Assembly: GCF_015752155.1 (NCBI RefSeq)
Contig: NZ_JADOVI010000010.1
Location: forward strand, 1-64,000
Reading direction: 5' to 3'
Source: Cryobacterium sp. MP_M3
GTDB taxonomy: Bacteria > Actinomycetota > Actinomycetes > Actinomycetales > Microbacteriaceae
DNA length: 64,000 nucleotides
Shown here: piece after piece, positions 1-7,335 of the stretch
How the letters are laid out: each line of letters begins with the position of its first letter
Position numbering within the stretch: the stretch's first letter is position 1
Program-made: the position numbers and the translations under genes
Notes under the pieces: model-generated
Told to the model about the DNA's origin: nothing
What the model saw: only the letters and a program-made list of their open reading frames with translations
The model's database searches: none

Positions 1-95
1 TGGGCAGATCTGTTGGCCATGAGTGGGCAGTTTTCATGGCCACCAGCGGGCATTTCTACTGGCCGCCCGTGGGCAGTTCGGATTGGCCATTGACA
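1..95. mobile_element. End of an IS21-family-like insertion sequence
   Basis: Four imperfect repeats begin at about 1, 24, 47 and 70, an exact 23-bp period. Each has a TGGGCA block followed by a TGGCC block. Repeated blocks inside the termini are typical of IS21-family ends. The block array stops at TTGACA (90-95), so on the minus strand the element starts with TGTCAATGGCC, which fits the TG...CA ends of the family. The transposase genes would lie left of the window and cannot be seen. Position 95 is inferred as the outer end because the repeats stop there and a reading frame is broken there. Confidence 0.7.
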
Positions 96-194
96 ACCAA
101 CCGTCGCTAACCCATAAGACATGACCAGTAGAACGACCCCGAGTACTCCGGTCGGAATCGCGAGACTTCGCACGCGAATTGCTCTCTTCGACAT
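96..194 (-). pseudogene. Small membrane protein gene cut by the IS end
   Basis: An ATG at 194 is preceded by a GAGGGGG ribosome binding site. It opens 33 codons that encode a basic start (MSKRAIRVRS) and then one hydrophobic segment (GVLGVVLLVMSYGLATVG). The frame then enters the insertion-sequence end at 95 and stays open to the window edge on element-derived codons. The natural C-terminus is therefore lost. The start lies about 30 bases after the stop of the frameshifted membrane gene at 224-627, so the two were probably one operon. No family is recognised. The alternative is that this start is spurious, but the ribosome binding site and membrane-like composition argue against that. Confidence 0.45.
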
Positions 195-223
195 TTGTCC
201 CCCTCGCGCAGACGTTCAGCATC

Positions 224-627
224 TTACTTCTGAGCTGTCGGCGGTCCGCCAATCCCAGAGTCACGGAGAGCGTCTTCGATTTCTGACTTCTTGAACCCAG
301 CCAGCCACAGCGACTCCCTAAGCCTCGCCTCGGCCCGTTCTTGCCGGCAGCTGCCCCGACGAGGGCTCGTAGCCACCAAGGGCGCACCCACGGTACCGCC
401 ACTATGGCGGCGAACAGGAGCACCCAGCTGACGGCCGCGGCGATGATCGCGATCGGTGCTGACGGCGACAGGAACCCTCCGGGGTCACCCAAGCATTCGA
501 CAATTCCACAACGGTCGAGTCGAGCATAGGCAACGAGAATGAAGCCAAGAGCGACAGCAAGCGGGATTGTCCAGACTAGATTTGGCGCGATCAGCTTGGA
601 TTTGGTGGGTGGGCGGCTTTCAACCAT
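224..627 (-). pseudogene. Frameshifted small membrane protein gene
   Basis: From ATG 627 the frame encodes a protein with two membrane segments (about residues 17-35 and 56-80) and a WVRPWWLRALVG stretch. After about residue 90 this frame becomes an Arg/Ser-rich, non-protein-like sequence. One of the other two frames then carries a convincing soluble tail (RQERAEARLRESLWLAGF, then KKSEIEDALRDSGI) that ends at TAA 224-226. The span of 404 bases is not a multiple of three. A one- or two-base indel near 345-350 therefore splits the gene, unless it is a sequencing error. The original product would be about 134 residues. Its function is unknown. It lies beside an insertion-sequence end, in keeping with local decay. 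Confidence 0.5.
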
Positions 628-661
628 TCCTGACCGTCACCTTGCCGGACACTGCGAAGCA

Positions 662-729
662 GCCGCTGTCGACAACTGCATTCAGGGTCGCGGTTCCGTT
701 GATGGTTCCCCATAGGGGGCGACAGCGGC
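662..729. repeat. Inverted repeat with 10-bp perfect arms
   Basis: GCCGCTGTCG at 662-671 is matched by CGACAGCGGC at 720-729, with 48 bases between them. It lies between the stop of the LysM lipoprotein gene (752) and the start of the next minus-strand gene (627). It could be part of a terminator or a small mobile remnant. No T-tract follows. Confidence 0.3.
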
Positions 730-751
730 CGTTCATTTCCTCGAGCGGCGT

Positions 752-1549
752 TCAGCCCGAGGGCGGCGGGACCGAGGCGCCGCCGCGCAGCGCCACCCGG
801 AGGTTCAGCTCGTCGCCGGCCTGGAGCTGGCGGCTGGTGAGCGGGTTGAGGAAGCCGAGGTCGTCGGCCGTGATGCCGAAGCGGTCGGCGATGTCGTTGA
901 CCGTGTCGCCGGCGATTGCACGGTAGGAGAGCAGTGCACCAGCGACTAAAGCCGTGGCACCGCCGGCGCCGAACCGGGCGCCGGTATCGACGGCGAGCAG
1001 CCCGGGGCGGGTGTCCGGCACGTCCCAGGTGATCGTGCCGACCGCCCGGGGAGTGAGCACACAGCCGTCAGGATCGGTCGTGGTCGGGTCGGTCTCCGTG
1101 ACGACGGCGGTCAGGTAGTAGCTGGGGTCGCCCCGGGACAAGTCCCTGGGGCCCATGCTCAGCCCAGGCTGATCGGCGTTCGTGGAGAGGTTGCCGAACG
1201 AGAAGCTGTGCATGTCGGCCAGGCAGATCGTGGCCTCCGACCAGGGGCTGAAGGATAGTTGCAAGCCTCCGGGGACGTCCGAGTGGAAGTCCTTCAGTGC
1301 GACGTCGAATCCGCCCCCACCCGCCGTGACGACGACGGTTCCGGAGATGGTGTTGTCTCCCGAGGCCGACGTGAGCTCGGCCGCGCCAATGACACCGTCG
1401 GGGATGACAACGTCGGCCGCACGGTCGGGCGGGGCCGGCGCATCCGTGTGGACAGCCGTGTCGACCGCTGGAGTCGCAGTTGGCGAGCAAGCCACCAGTC
1501 CGAGCACCAGAGCGATGCTCCCCAGAACGGATGTCGCCAGTCGTGGCAT
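752..1549 (-). CDS. LysM-domain lipoprotein
   Basis: The product is 265 residues and is predicted to be exported and anchored to the outer face of the membrane. It starts with a lipoprotein signal whose lipobox LVAC places the modified cysteine at residue 21. The middle is a beta-rich domain of unknown family (about residues 50-200). The C-terminus, about residues 208-252, is a LysM motif (YRAIAGDTVNDIADRFGIT, then ITADDLGFLNP), which binds peptidoglycan-type glycans in known proteins. The ATG at 1549 was chosen over longer in-frame starts because GGAGGGGACC lies just upstream and the lipobox then sits correctly. A cell-wall role is inferred. The gene stands alone and no partner is obvious. 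Confidence 0.8.
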   Translation of the reverse strand: MPRLATSVLGSIALVLGLVACSPTATPAVDTAVHTDAPAPPDRAADVVIPDGVIGAAELTSASGDNTISGTVVVTAGGGGFDVALKDFHSDVPGGLQLSFSPWSEATICLADMHSFSFGNLSTNADQPGLSMGPRDLSRGDPSYYLTAVVTETDPTTTDPDGCVLTPRAVGTITWDVPDTRPGLLAVDTGARFGAGGATALVAGALLSYRAIAGDTVNDIADRFGITADDLGFLNPLTSRQLQAGDELNLRVALRGGASVPPPSG

Positions 1550-1807
1550 CAGGTCCCCTCCCCGCCGGGCCCAGTATGGCAGTCGGCCGCATCGCCGGTC
1601 CAGCCCCTGGCCCGACGGACGAGGTGGCTCGACCGACGTCGCTACCGGACGCACCGAACCTTCCCGTTGGCGGTTCCCGACTGCCACTCCCCCGAAACTT
1701 TGGAACCTCGGCGAATTGGTGCGCCTCCATGGAGGTCCGCCGTACGGTCCCGCGTAAGGACAGTGAATCCAGCCGCGGCGTGACGACGAGTGTTGCATGC
1801 ATCGAAG

Positions 1808-2530
1808 TCAGCGAACGTGCCTGAAATACCGTTCCGGATCGTCCGGGAACGATCGCCAATTCCTAACCAGGTCGAGATCCTCCCAGACGCAGCGACGGTA
1901 TCCCCATGGCCCGACCTCATAGATCTCCGCACCAGGTATTGACGCCAGAATCGGTGAATGAGTGGACAGGATCACCTGAGACCCACCGGCGGCAACAATG
2001 TCCCGGAGATCGCTGAGCAGAGCAAGCGATCCGGTGAACGAGAGCGCTGATTCCGGCTCACCAAGGATCCACAAGCCCGGGTAACGAGACCGGGCAGCCA
2101 CAAGGTCGAGGAACGACTCGCCATGCGAGCGCTCGTGGAATACGGGGTCGTTTCCGCCGGGGTTGTCCTCCAGATAGGTGAAGAACCCGTGCATCGTTTC
2201 CGCGCGGAGAAAGAAGCCGCCCCGGCCAGCGCCGAGACCCCGGTTCAACCGCAGGTGGTCGGCGAGGGGGGACTCGGACCTGCGAGTGGTGTGTCTGGAG
2301 CCGGTCGATCCTCCTTCCGGTCCCATGCCGTAGGCACCTGCGATGGCCTCAATGAGAGTCGATTTGCCGACCCCGTTGTCGCCGACGAATACGGTCACTG
2401 GACCCAGTTCGAGACCATCATCGAGGAGCTGCGCGATCGGGGCCAGCGTCGCGGGCCACACATCCCGAGGCAGAAATGGCGCGTCGGGATCCTGGCTCAC
2501 CGAGCGCAACGGAGGATCGTTTCTCGACAT
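1808..2530 (-). CDS. ABC-class AAA ATPase (predicted ATPase family)
   Basis: The 240-residue soluble protein has an ABC/SMC-type nucleotide-binding fold. It shows Walker A GDNGVGKST (residues 50-58), a signature-like SHGES, a Walker-B region LWILGEPESALS, and the switch histidine in STHSP. This compact family of stand-alone ATPases occurs widely, often in accessory DNA, and no substrate is known. The Walker B acidic pair is normally DE; here it reads GE, so the magnesium-coordinating Asp is missing while the catalytic Glu is kept. The ATG at 2530 gives the family's usual N-terminus; the frame runs further upstream without family-like sequence. No membrane segment or permease partner is seen. 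Confidence 0.75.
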   Translation of the reverse strand: MSRNDPPLRSVSQDPDAPFLPRDVWPATLAPIAQLLDDGLELGPVTVFVGDNGVGKSTLIEAIAGAYGMGPEGGSTGSRHTTRRSESPLADHLRLNRGLGAGRGGFFLRAETMHGFFTYLEDNPGGNDPVFHERSHGESFLDLVAARSRYPGLWILGEPESALSFTGSLALLSDLRDIVAAGGSQVILSTHSPILASIPGAEIYEVGPWGYRRCVWEDLDLVRNWRSFPDDPERYFRHVR

Positions 2531-2634
2531 GCGATCATTCTGCCTGAACCGGCACTCGAAACAGTTAGACCAACCGTTCAGGGTTCCCCTTTGGGCTCCA
2601 GAGGAGTTCGGCTCATGTCGCCGAGGCCGCTTCA

Positions 2635-2778
2635 CTAGCTGTTCTGCAGGGCTCCGAATATTGTCATGCCAACTACGACAGCGGTCAGCAATGCCATGAT
2701 CAGCCACCCTTGCCAGGTGCGTGGCCCCCAGCCGAAACCTATCCGCTTCCGTCCAAACCAAGGTTCATGTTCTGGCAC
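2635..2778 (-). CDS. Small membrane protein with WFG...WGPRTWQGW motif
   Basis: A GTG at 2778, preceded at good distance by GAGGGGGA, opens a 47-residue protein. The N-terminal 25 residues hold an aromatic, basic motif (EPWFGRKRIGFGWGPRTWQ). One membrane helix follows (GWLIMALLTAVVVGMTIFGAL). The motif resembles short conserved actinobacterial membrane proteins of unknown function; this is recognised from memory and was not searched. It precedes the ATPase gene on the same strand by about 100 bases and may be cotranscribed with it. Confidence 0.6.
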   Translation of the reverse strand: MPEHEPWFGRKRIGFGWGPRTWQGWLIMALLTAVVVGMTIFGALQNS

Positions 2779-2945
2779 AGCGTCCCCCTCAAACTCAGAT
2801 ATTTGGCCTGCGGGGCCAACTCTACCGACGCAGTCGCGGCCGAAAGCATTCCCGGTCCCCGTTCCACCTTGATACCCGCAAGCGCTTCCGTAGACGCATC
2901 TTCACTGGGGCCCTATCTTGAAGTATCCAAACGAACGGAACAGTC

Positions 2946-3176
2946 ATGGACAGTCCAGCCGCACTTGCAGTCGCTCTCGCATCCGTCGTCGCCGTCCTCT
3001 ACATCGCTGCGATCGCGTACGCCATCGTCCAGATTGCGCGAACCCTCGACCTGTCCGAGGTGGAGAAGGCCCTCTGGATGATCGCCGTCGTATTCGCGCC
3101 ACTGCTCGGCGCGCTCGTTTGGTACTTCGCCGGTCCACACCCATTCGGCCTTCGACTCACCCACAAGGTTCGATAG
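2946..3176 (+). CDS. PLDc_N-type small membrane protein
   Basis: The 76-residue product has two membrane helices (about residues 5-28 and 43-63) separated by LDLSEVEKALWMIAVVFAP. This is the pattern of the phospholipase-D-nuclease N-terminal (PLDc_N) family, whose hallmark is W-x-x-x-V-hydrophobic-x-P-x-x-G. Members are integral membrane proteins; when alone, without the nuclease domain, their role is unknown. The ATG at 2946 follows a GGAAC-type ribosome binding site. The gene is monocistronic: the next gene downstream has its own operator and promoter region. Confidence 0.7.
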   Translation: MDSPAALAVALASVVAVLYIAAIAYAIVQIARTLDLSEVEKALWMIAVVFAPLLGALVWYFAGPHPFGLRLTHKVR

Positions 3177-3255
3177 ACCTCGACCCTCATTTCCTTCGCG
3201 GAGGGGGTTCGCCGATCGGACACGAATGCCCGCGCTCGAACTTGCACTGTTTCGA

Positions 3256-3273
3256 TAGCACAATCTTGTGCTA
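3256..3273. promoter_or_regulatory. Operator of the YtrA-type GntR operon
   Basis: TAGCACAA-TC-TTGTGCTA is a perfect 18-bp inverted repeat lying 58 bases before the start of the membrane protein gene. A further half-site, CAGCACAA, is at 3280-3287. An extended -10-like TGCTACCTT (3269-3277) overlaps the right arm. The operon encodes its own short GntR regulator, so autoregulation through this site is the simplest inference. Confidence 0.65.
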
Positions 3274-3330
3274 CCTTCACAGCACAAAGCTCGCGATGCT
3301 CGCGAGGGATTCGATCTTCTGGGGGCCTAG

Positions 3331-4368
3331 ATGAACTTCCTCTTTCTCTTCGTGCACGCCGTTCAAGACCTGCTACCTCTGGAAGTGGCTATCACCTTCG
3401 GCCTGGTCCTCTTCGCTCTGTCGTGGGTTCGTCCCAGGCGGATGGTGTCACTCCCCCAGACCGGGCGGCGCACGGCAACTCTCACCTGGGCAGGAGTGGC
3501 GGGTTCATTGCTCGTGGTTGTCGTGGCGACGGCGGTCAGCGCGATTGCCGTGTCAACGCCTGACGTATCCGGGTATGACGGCTGGTGGCGCCGGCCGGCC
3601 CCGCTATTTGCGGCCACACTCGTGGTGGCTGCGGCGGCCGTAGCCCTTCGCCGGATCCCTCTTCCCGCACCGGGAGAGCGGTCGATTGTTCCGCGCCGCC
3701 CCTGGCATGCGTTCGCGTCTCGCACCTTGCTCTGGATCTCCGGAATCACCGCGACGTTGCTCGCGCTGACTGCAGTGTGGCAGATTGCGATCGCCAGGAC
3801 CGCGCCCAAAGACGGACCATTCTTTGGAAACGTTCCCGACTTCACTGACCTGCCGATCTACATGAGCTTCAACAGCGGGTACGGCTACCTGTCCGGGGCA
3901 GGATGGCCGAACCATCTCGCCACTCTCGTCGCGCTCGCACTGGCCTGCGCCGTCTTTTTCGCCGTGCTGCACACGGACGCCAACCGGCCCGTGTTTGCCC
4001 GATCGGCCGCCTCCAGCGCGCGCTCGGAACGAGAACTAACCGCTCGACTGTTCACGTTCATCCTGCTCGGAGGACTCATCACCACGCTTGGAGCCGTGTG
4101 GATGCACACCGGTTCCTCCGGGCAAGCTCTGGTCGGATTAGACGAGCAATGGGTCTCCGACAATCAGTCCTACCCGCGCATTCTCGTAGCCGGTAGCTAC
4201 GACGCGATCGCCCGCCCCATGAACCTTCTGGGCTATGCATTCCAGGCTGGCGGAGTCGCGTTCCTACTCCGCCTTGCGGTTGACACAGCCCGCGCCGCTA
4301 TCGCGACACGGCGCTCGCGCGTCGCAGCACCGGAGTCTGGAGTCTCGACCAACGGACCACGGCGATGA
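3331..4368 (+). CDS. Multi-pass membrane protein of unknown function
   Basis: The 345-residue integral membrane protein has about seven hydrophobic segments, near residues 10-28, 46-70, 86-102, 127-150, 190-210, 236-258 and 298-318. A basic linker and a basic tail (TRRSRVAAPE) are also present. No catalytic motif is recognised. The ATG follows GGGGGCC. The stop overlaps the start of the GntR gene by four bases (ATGA), so the two are translationally coupled. YtrA-type GntR genes usually sit with ABC transporters or membrane proteins that they control. A role in envelope stress or peptide defence is therefore possible but not shown. Confidence 0.7.
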   Translation: MNFLFLFVHAVQDLLPLEVAITFGLVLFALSWVRPRRMVSLPQTGRRTATLTWAGVAGSLLVVVVATAVSAIAVSTPDVSGYDGWWRRPAPLFAATLVVAAAAVALRRIPLPAPGERSIVPRRPWHAFASRTLLWISGITATLLALTAVWQIAIARTAPKDGPFFGNVPDFTDLPIYMSFNSGYGYLSGAGWPNHLATLVALALACAVFFAVLHTDANRPVFARSAASSARSERELTARLFTFILLGGLITTLGAVWMHTGSSGQALVGLDEQWVSDNQSYPRILVAGSYDAIARPMNLLGYAFQAGGVAFLLRLAVDTARAAIATRRSRVAAPESGVSTNGPRR

Positions 4369-4727
4369 CCGGGACCACGCCGAGCTCTGCGGATGAAATC
4401 GATGCGCTCTTCCGCGGGGCGATCCGCTCCGGACAACTCGGAGATGGCGAACGCCTGCCAACCGTTCGACAAACCGCCAGGGATTTCGGCGTCGCACAGG
4501 CCACAGCCGCAAAGGCCTACAAGTCTTTGGAACGAGACGGCCTCATCGTTACCCGCACCGCCGCCGGCACCCGCGTCGCCCCCGGGGCATCGCGGGCGCC
4601 ACAGTCAGTCATCGAGCACGCCCGCGCACTCGCGGAAGCAGGTGAAGGCGCACTCGTCACCCTCGAAGACACCATCGCAATCCTCCGCGCGGTCTGGCGA
4701 ACAGACGCGACGCAGCTGCCCACATGA
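4365..4727 (+). CDS. GntR regulator, YtrA subfamily
   Basis: The product is 120 residues. An N-terminal winged helix covers residues about 8-70; LPTVRQTARDFGVAQATAAKAYKSL is the GntR recognition region. A short tail of about 45 residues replaces the large effector domains of the FadR, HutC or MocR groups. That short tail defines the YtrA subfamily. It likely represses its own operon by binding the perfect palindrome at 3256-3273. It overlaps the upstream membrane protein gene by four bases. The inducer is not predictable from the sequence. Confidence 0.85.
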   Translation: MTGTTPSSADEIDALFRGAIRSGQLGDGERLPTVRQTARDFGVAQATAAKAYKSLERDGLIVTRTAAGTRVAPGASRAPQSVIEHARALAEAGEGALVTLEDTIAILRAVWRTDATQLPT

Positions 4728-4748
4728 GGTTCCGCCTACGGGCCCGCT

Positions 4749-5009
4749 TTAGCGCCCGTAGTGGTATCTACATCCGGCGATACGGACTTCATCGTTCTCG
4801 ACCTTGTAGATCAGGCGATGTTCGTCTGTAATCCGACGTGACCAATACCCGTGGAAGCCGTGCTTGAGGGGTTCGGGTTTTCCGATGCCTTCATTTCCGT
4901 TGCGAATAACGTCGCTCAGGAGCGTATTGATGCGCTTGAGGATCTTGCGGTCTTGCGTCTGCCACCAGCGGTAGTCGTCCCAGGCATCCTCGTCCCAGAT
5001 CAACTTCAT
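4749..5009 (-). CDS. yoeB: YoeB-type toxin, ribosome-dependent mRNA interferase
   Basis: The 86-residue product is the usual YoeB length. In this family the toxin binds the ribosomal A site and cleaves mRNA. Conserved elements are WDDYRWWQTQDRK near the N-terminus, EGIGKPEPLKHGFHGYWSRRI containing the catalytic Glu and Arg region, DEHRLIYKV, and the C-terminal CRYHYGR with the active-site His-Tyr pair. All family residues needed for activity appear present. The start overlaps the antitoxin stop by four bases, so the two are coupled. Neutralisation by the preceding YefM is expected. Confidence 0.92.
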   Translation of the reverse strand: MKLIWDEDAWDDYRWWQTQDRKILKRINTLLSDVIRNGNEGIGKPEPLKHGFHGYWSRRITDEHRLIYKVENDEVRIAGCRYHYGR

Positions 5010-5257
5010 TCGTCAAGGTCGTGCTGCGTGCCGTGGCCGGCCTCGAGTCGATCGATCGATCCAAGGAGGCGGCGCGCGTTCGCGGGGTTCTTCAGCAGAT
5101 AGGCGGTTTCCTTGAGCGACTCGTAGTCGTCGAGCGAGACAATGACCACGGGTTCGTGTCCTGCACGGGTGATAACAACTTCTTCTCGGTCATCCACCAC
5201 TGCTGAGAGAGTCTCGGCGTACTTCGCCCGGGATTCGGAATATGTCATGGTGCGCAT
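5006..5257 (-). CDS. yefM: YefM-type antitoxin
   Basis: The 83-residue Phd/YefM-fold protein has an N-terminal DNA-binding half (TYSESRAKYAETLSAVVDD, then EEVVITRAGHEPVVIVSLDDYESLKETAYLL) and a C-terminal flexible half that would wrap the toxin. YefM sequesters YoeB and, with it, represses the operon. The ATG at 5257 was chosen because it leaves the operator just upstream; a second ATG at 5248 is also usable. An inverted repeat with TGTAC arms lies at 5271-5288. Confidence 0.9.
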   Translation of the reverse strand: MRTMTYSESRAKYAETLSAVVDDREEVVITRAGHEPVVIVSLDDYESLKETAYLLKNPANARRLLGSIDRLEAGHGTQHDLDE

Positions 5258-5270
5258 TGGGATCCTTTCA

Positions 5271-5288
5271 CGTACAGAAAATTGTACG
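5271..5288. promoter_or_regulatory. yefM-yoeB operator
   Basis: CGTACA at 5271-5276 and TGTACG at 5283-5288 form a perfect inverted repeat around GAAAAT, 13 bases before the antitoxin start. Known YefM proteins recognise palindromes with a TGTACA core, and both arms here carry TGTAC/GTACA. Confidence 0.65.
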
Positions 5289-5476
5289 TCGACTTTGTTG
5301 CGACCACAAGATGCACCCACAGCTCCACCATCGTCGCGTAAGCCGTTCCTCTGCCGCACCCGGACGAGAGCCCGAGCCGCTCCCCTCTCTCGCCCCTGGT
5401 GAGACTAATGGCCGGCAAGCGACGTGTCTTGCCACTGAAGCCTTCACGACTCTCGAGCCGACCACGGCGCTGTGCC

Positions 5477-5716
5477 TCAGCGCTCCTCGCTTCCCAGATC
5501 AATGCGTTCCGCAATCTCGGAGACGTCGTCAAGGCGCCCGGATGCAAGGTCCATGATGAATTCATAGGCCTCTTCATTAGACCAGGTCAGCCGTCTTCCA
5601 TTCATACCGAGGAAAGCGATCAGCGCAGTGAGACTCAGCCGCTTATTGCCGTCAACCAAGCCATGGTTGCGGGCCAAGGAGTGCGTCAGCGCCGCGGCCT
5701 TCGCGGTGAGGCCATC
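5477..5716 (-). pseudogene. Truncated Doc/Fic-family toxin remnant
   Basis: The frame has only the C-terminal half of a death-on-curing toxin: LTAKAAALTHSLARNHGLVDG, then the Doc/Fic motif HGLVDGNKR, then LIAFLGMNGRRLTW and a helical tail. Doc/Fic enzymes transfer phosphate or AMP to target proteins and use this motif at the active site. A TGA stop lies directly upstream (5717-5719) and no N-terminal half is found. No Phd-like antitoxin is present either. An internal ATG could give a 66-residue piece, but without the N-terminal fold it is unlikely to be active. The break falls exactly where the next gene, on the other strand, begins. Confidence 0.7.
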
Positions 5717-5745
5717 TCAAGTCATTAGAATTCGCCATCGAGCAT

Positions 5746-6021
5746 GTGACGAGTCAAGCCGCGACTGAATGGCGCGACATCGTCGCTACCCAGAAAAGCT
5801 CAGCCGCGGACGCCTGGGACCGGCTCACGAAGGCCCCAAACCAGTCGGACCCCAAATGCCACCAGCTCAAGGGCCAACTCGCAACGATTGTTCGTGACGG
5901 CGTCGAACACGATCAGTGGCAGTACGAACTCTCTGGGGGCGCACGCATTTGGTACTACGTCGAGGGCAGAACAGTGAAGATCGTCAACGTGTTCACGAGG
6001 CACCCGAACCAAACGAAGTAG
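5746..6021 (+). CDS. RelE/ParE-like toxin-type protein
   Basis: The 91-residue protein starts at GTG 5746. It contains TSQAATEWRDI, a CHQLKGQLATIVRDG segment, QYELSGGARIWYYVEG and the C-terminal VNVFTRHPNQTK. This pattern resembles small RelE/ParE-fold proteins ending in HPNQTK; assignment is by memory of that pattern. No antitoxin gene adjoins it. The same frame is open upstream back to about 5710, at the edge of the Doc remnant, so the N-terminus may have been altered by a rearrangement. It could be a solitary toxin, a silent remnant, or a fragment acting in trans. Confidence 0.5.
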   Translation: MTSQAATEWRDIVATQKSSAADAWDRLTKAPNQSDPKCHQLKGQLATIVRDGVEHDQWQYELSGGARIWYYVEGRTVKIVNVFTRHPNQTK

Positions 6022-6189
6022 GCGTGCGCGATCGCCAGCGGCCTCGAGCTGTATGCGATCTCGCCCGCAGAGGTTCCGATTGCGAATCTGTGCGTCGCTG
6101 TTCAGCCGTTCGAATCTTCGTCCCCATCTGGTCGGTCTCAGGCGGGCCGCGCTCCAGGCTCCGCATGCTGTTTCGGTATCATGCGACGC

Positions 6190-6627
6190 ATGGCTATCAA
6201 ACTGGAGAATGTAGGGATCGCCGTGCGCGACATTGACGCGACTATCGCGTTTTTCACCGACCTCGGGCTCACTGTCATCGGGCGAGACACCATCAGTGGC
6301 GACTGGGCCGACACCGCCGTCGGCCTCGACGGCAACCACGCCAAGATCGCAGTGCTCACAACACCGGACGGTCATGGTCAGATCGAGCTCTTCGAATACC
6401 TTCATCCGGACGCCATCGAGACGGAACCCACTCTCCCCAACGAGATCGGCATGCACCGCGTCGCGTTCTCCGTCGATGACATCGAGGCGGCGCTTGAAAC
6501 CGCTGCGAGGCACGGCTGCTATCCGCTTCGCGGCGTGGCGACCTATCAGGACGTCTACAAGCTCACCTATCTCCGCGGGCCGAGCGGGATCCTCGTGATG
6601 CTCGCCCAGGCTCTGAAGAAGGGCTGA
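6190..6627 (+). CDS. VOC-family protein (glyoxalase/dioxygenase fold)
   Basis: The 145-residue product has two paired beta-alpha-beta-beta-beta modules. It starts with IKLENVGIAVRDIDATIAFFTDLG and has GMHRVAFSVDDIEAALETAARHG in the second half. Metal ligands typical of the fold are likely His and Glu in these strands, including the QIELFEYLHP region. VOC proteins isomerise or cleave small molecules or bind drugs; the substrate is unknown. ATG 6190 is preferred over ATG 6181 because it matches family N-termini. A -10-like TATCAT (6177-6182) ends 7 bases upstream, which suggests a leaderless transcript. Confidence 0.8.
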   Translation: MAIKLENVGIAVRDIDATIAFFTDLGLTVIGRDTISGDWADTAVGLDGNHAKIAVLTTPDGHGQIELFEYLHPDAIETEPTLPNEIGMHRVAFSVDDIEAALETAARHGCYPLRGVATYQDVYKLTYLRGPSGILVMLAQALKKG

Positions 6628-6774
6628 CGGTCGTTCGTTTCGATGGGAGTGCGTTACTGAACTCGATCATGGCGCGAACGCGACGGTCGGCCCGCTTTTC
6701 GTCCCTGGTCGTTTTCGGGACACGCTCTCGGTTTGTCTGCAGTAGAGCGGCCTCGAGATGGTCGATGCGATTCT

Positions 6775-7323
6775 TCAGGCGAGGCAGGCACGAACGCAGC
6801 GCTCGACTACGGGACGGATCTCGACATCCGGATCGACGGTCAATCGGTGGAACAAGAGCCCGTTGCCGCACGCCAACAGCGTTCGCGCCGCCTCGTCGGG
6901 GTCATCTGCGCCGACCTGCCCCAGAAGTGCCGCCATCCACTCGACCATGACGGCGCGCTGGCGGAGCAGGGGCGCCAGGAGGTCGGCATCGTGTGCCGCC
7001 TCGAGGGAAAGAGCGAGGCGCACTCGAGTGCGCGTCGCGCGCGGGCCGGACTCGGTTTCGATCAGCGAACAGACGAGATCGACCAGGTCCCGCTCCGTCA
7101 TCGTGTCGCCGGCCGGCGGGACCGCCGCATCCGACCGTTCGGCGTCGGCGATGTGCCCGATCAGGCCGGCGAGGAGGGAGGCGCGGGTACGGAACCAATT
7201 CGACGTCGATCCCTTGGGGAGCCCCGCGCGGGCATCGACCCGGGCGTGCGTGAGTGCCCGGATGCCGTGCTCCCCGACTTCATCAACGGCCGCATGCAGG
7301 GCACGCTCTCGGTTCGTGGTCAC
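6775..7323 (-). CDS. TetR-family regulator
   Basis: The product is 182 residues. The N-terminal helix-turn-helix covers about residues 5-50 (RALTHARVDARAGLPKGSTSNWF). The C-terminal ligand domain is helical and Leu-rich (SLEAAHDADLLAPLLRQRAVMVEWM). It is transcribed away from a small membrane protein gene. The 60 bases between them carry two tandem palindromes, which suggests that the regulator represses both itself and that neighbour. The ligand is unknown. Confidence 0.88.
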   Translation of the reverse strand: MTTNRERALHAAVDEVGEHGIRALTHARVDARAGLPKGSTSNWFRTRASLLAGLIGHIADAERSDAAVPPAGDTMTERDLVDLVCSLIETESGPRATRTRVRLALSLEAAHDADLLAPLLRQRAVMVEWMAALLGQVGADDPDEAARTLLACGNGLLFHRLTVDPDVEIRPVVERCVRACLA

Positions 7324-7335
7324 ACCCAGAATTTA

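Noticed and set aside
1..95. 23-bp periodic repeats, considered as a CRISPR or iteron array
   Set aside because: The internal segments are part of the repeat unit and the blocks fit IS21-family ends with a terminal TG/CA.
1721..1740. CCTCCATGGAGG palindrome in the gap between the LysM and ATPase genes
   Set aside because: A short GC palindrome far from a likely promoter; chance is sufficient.
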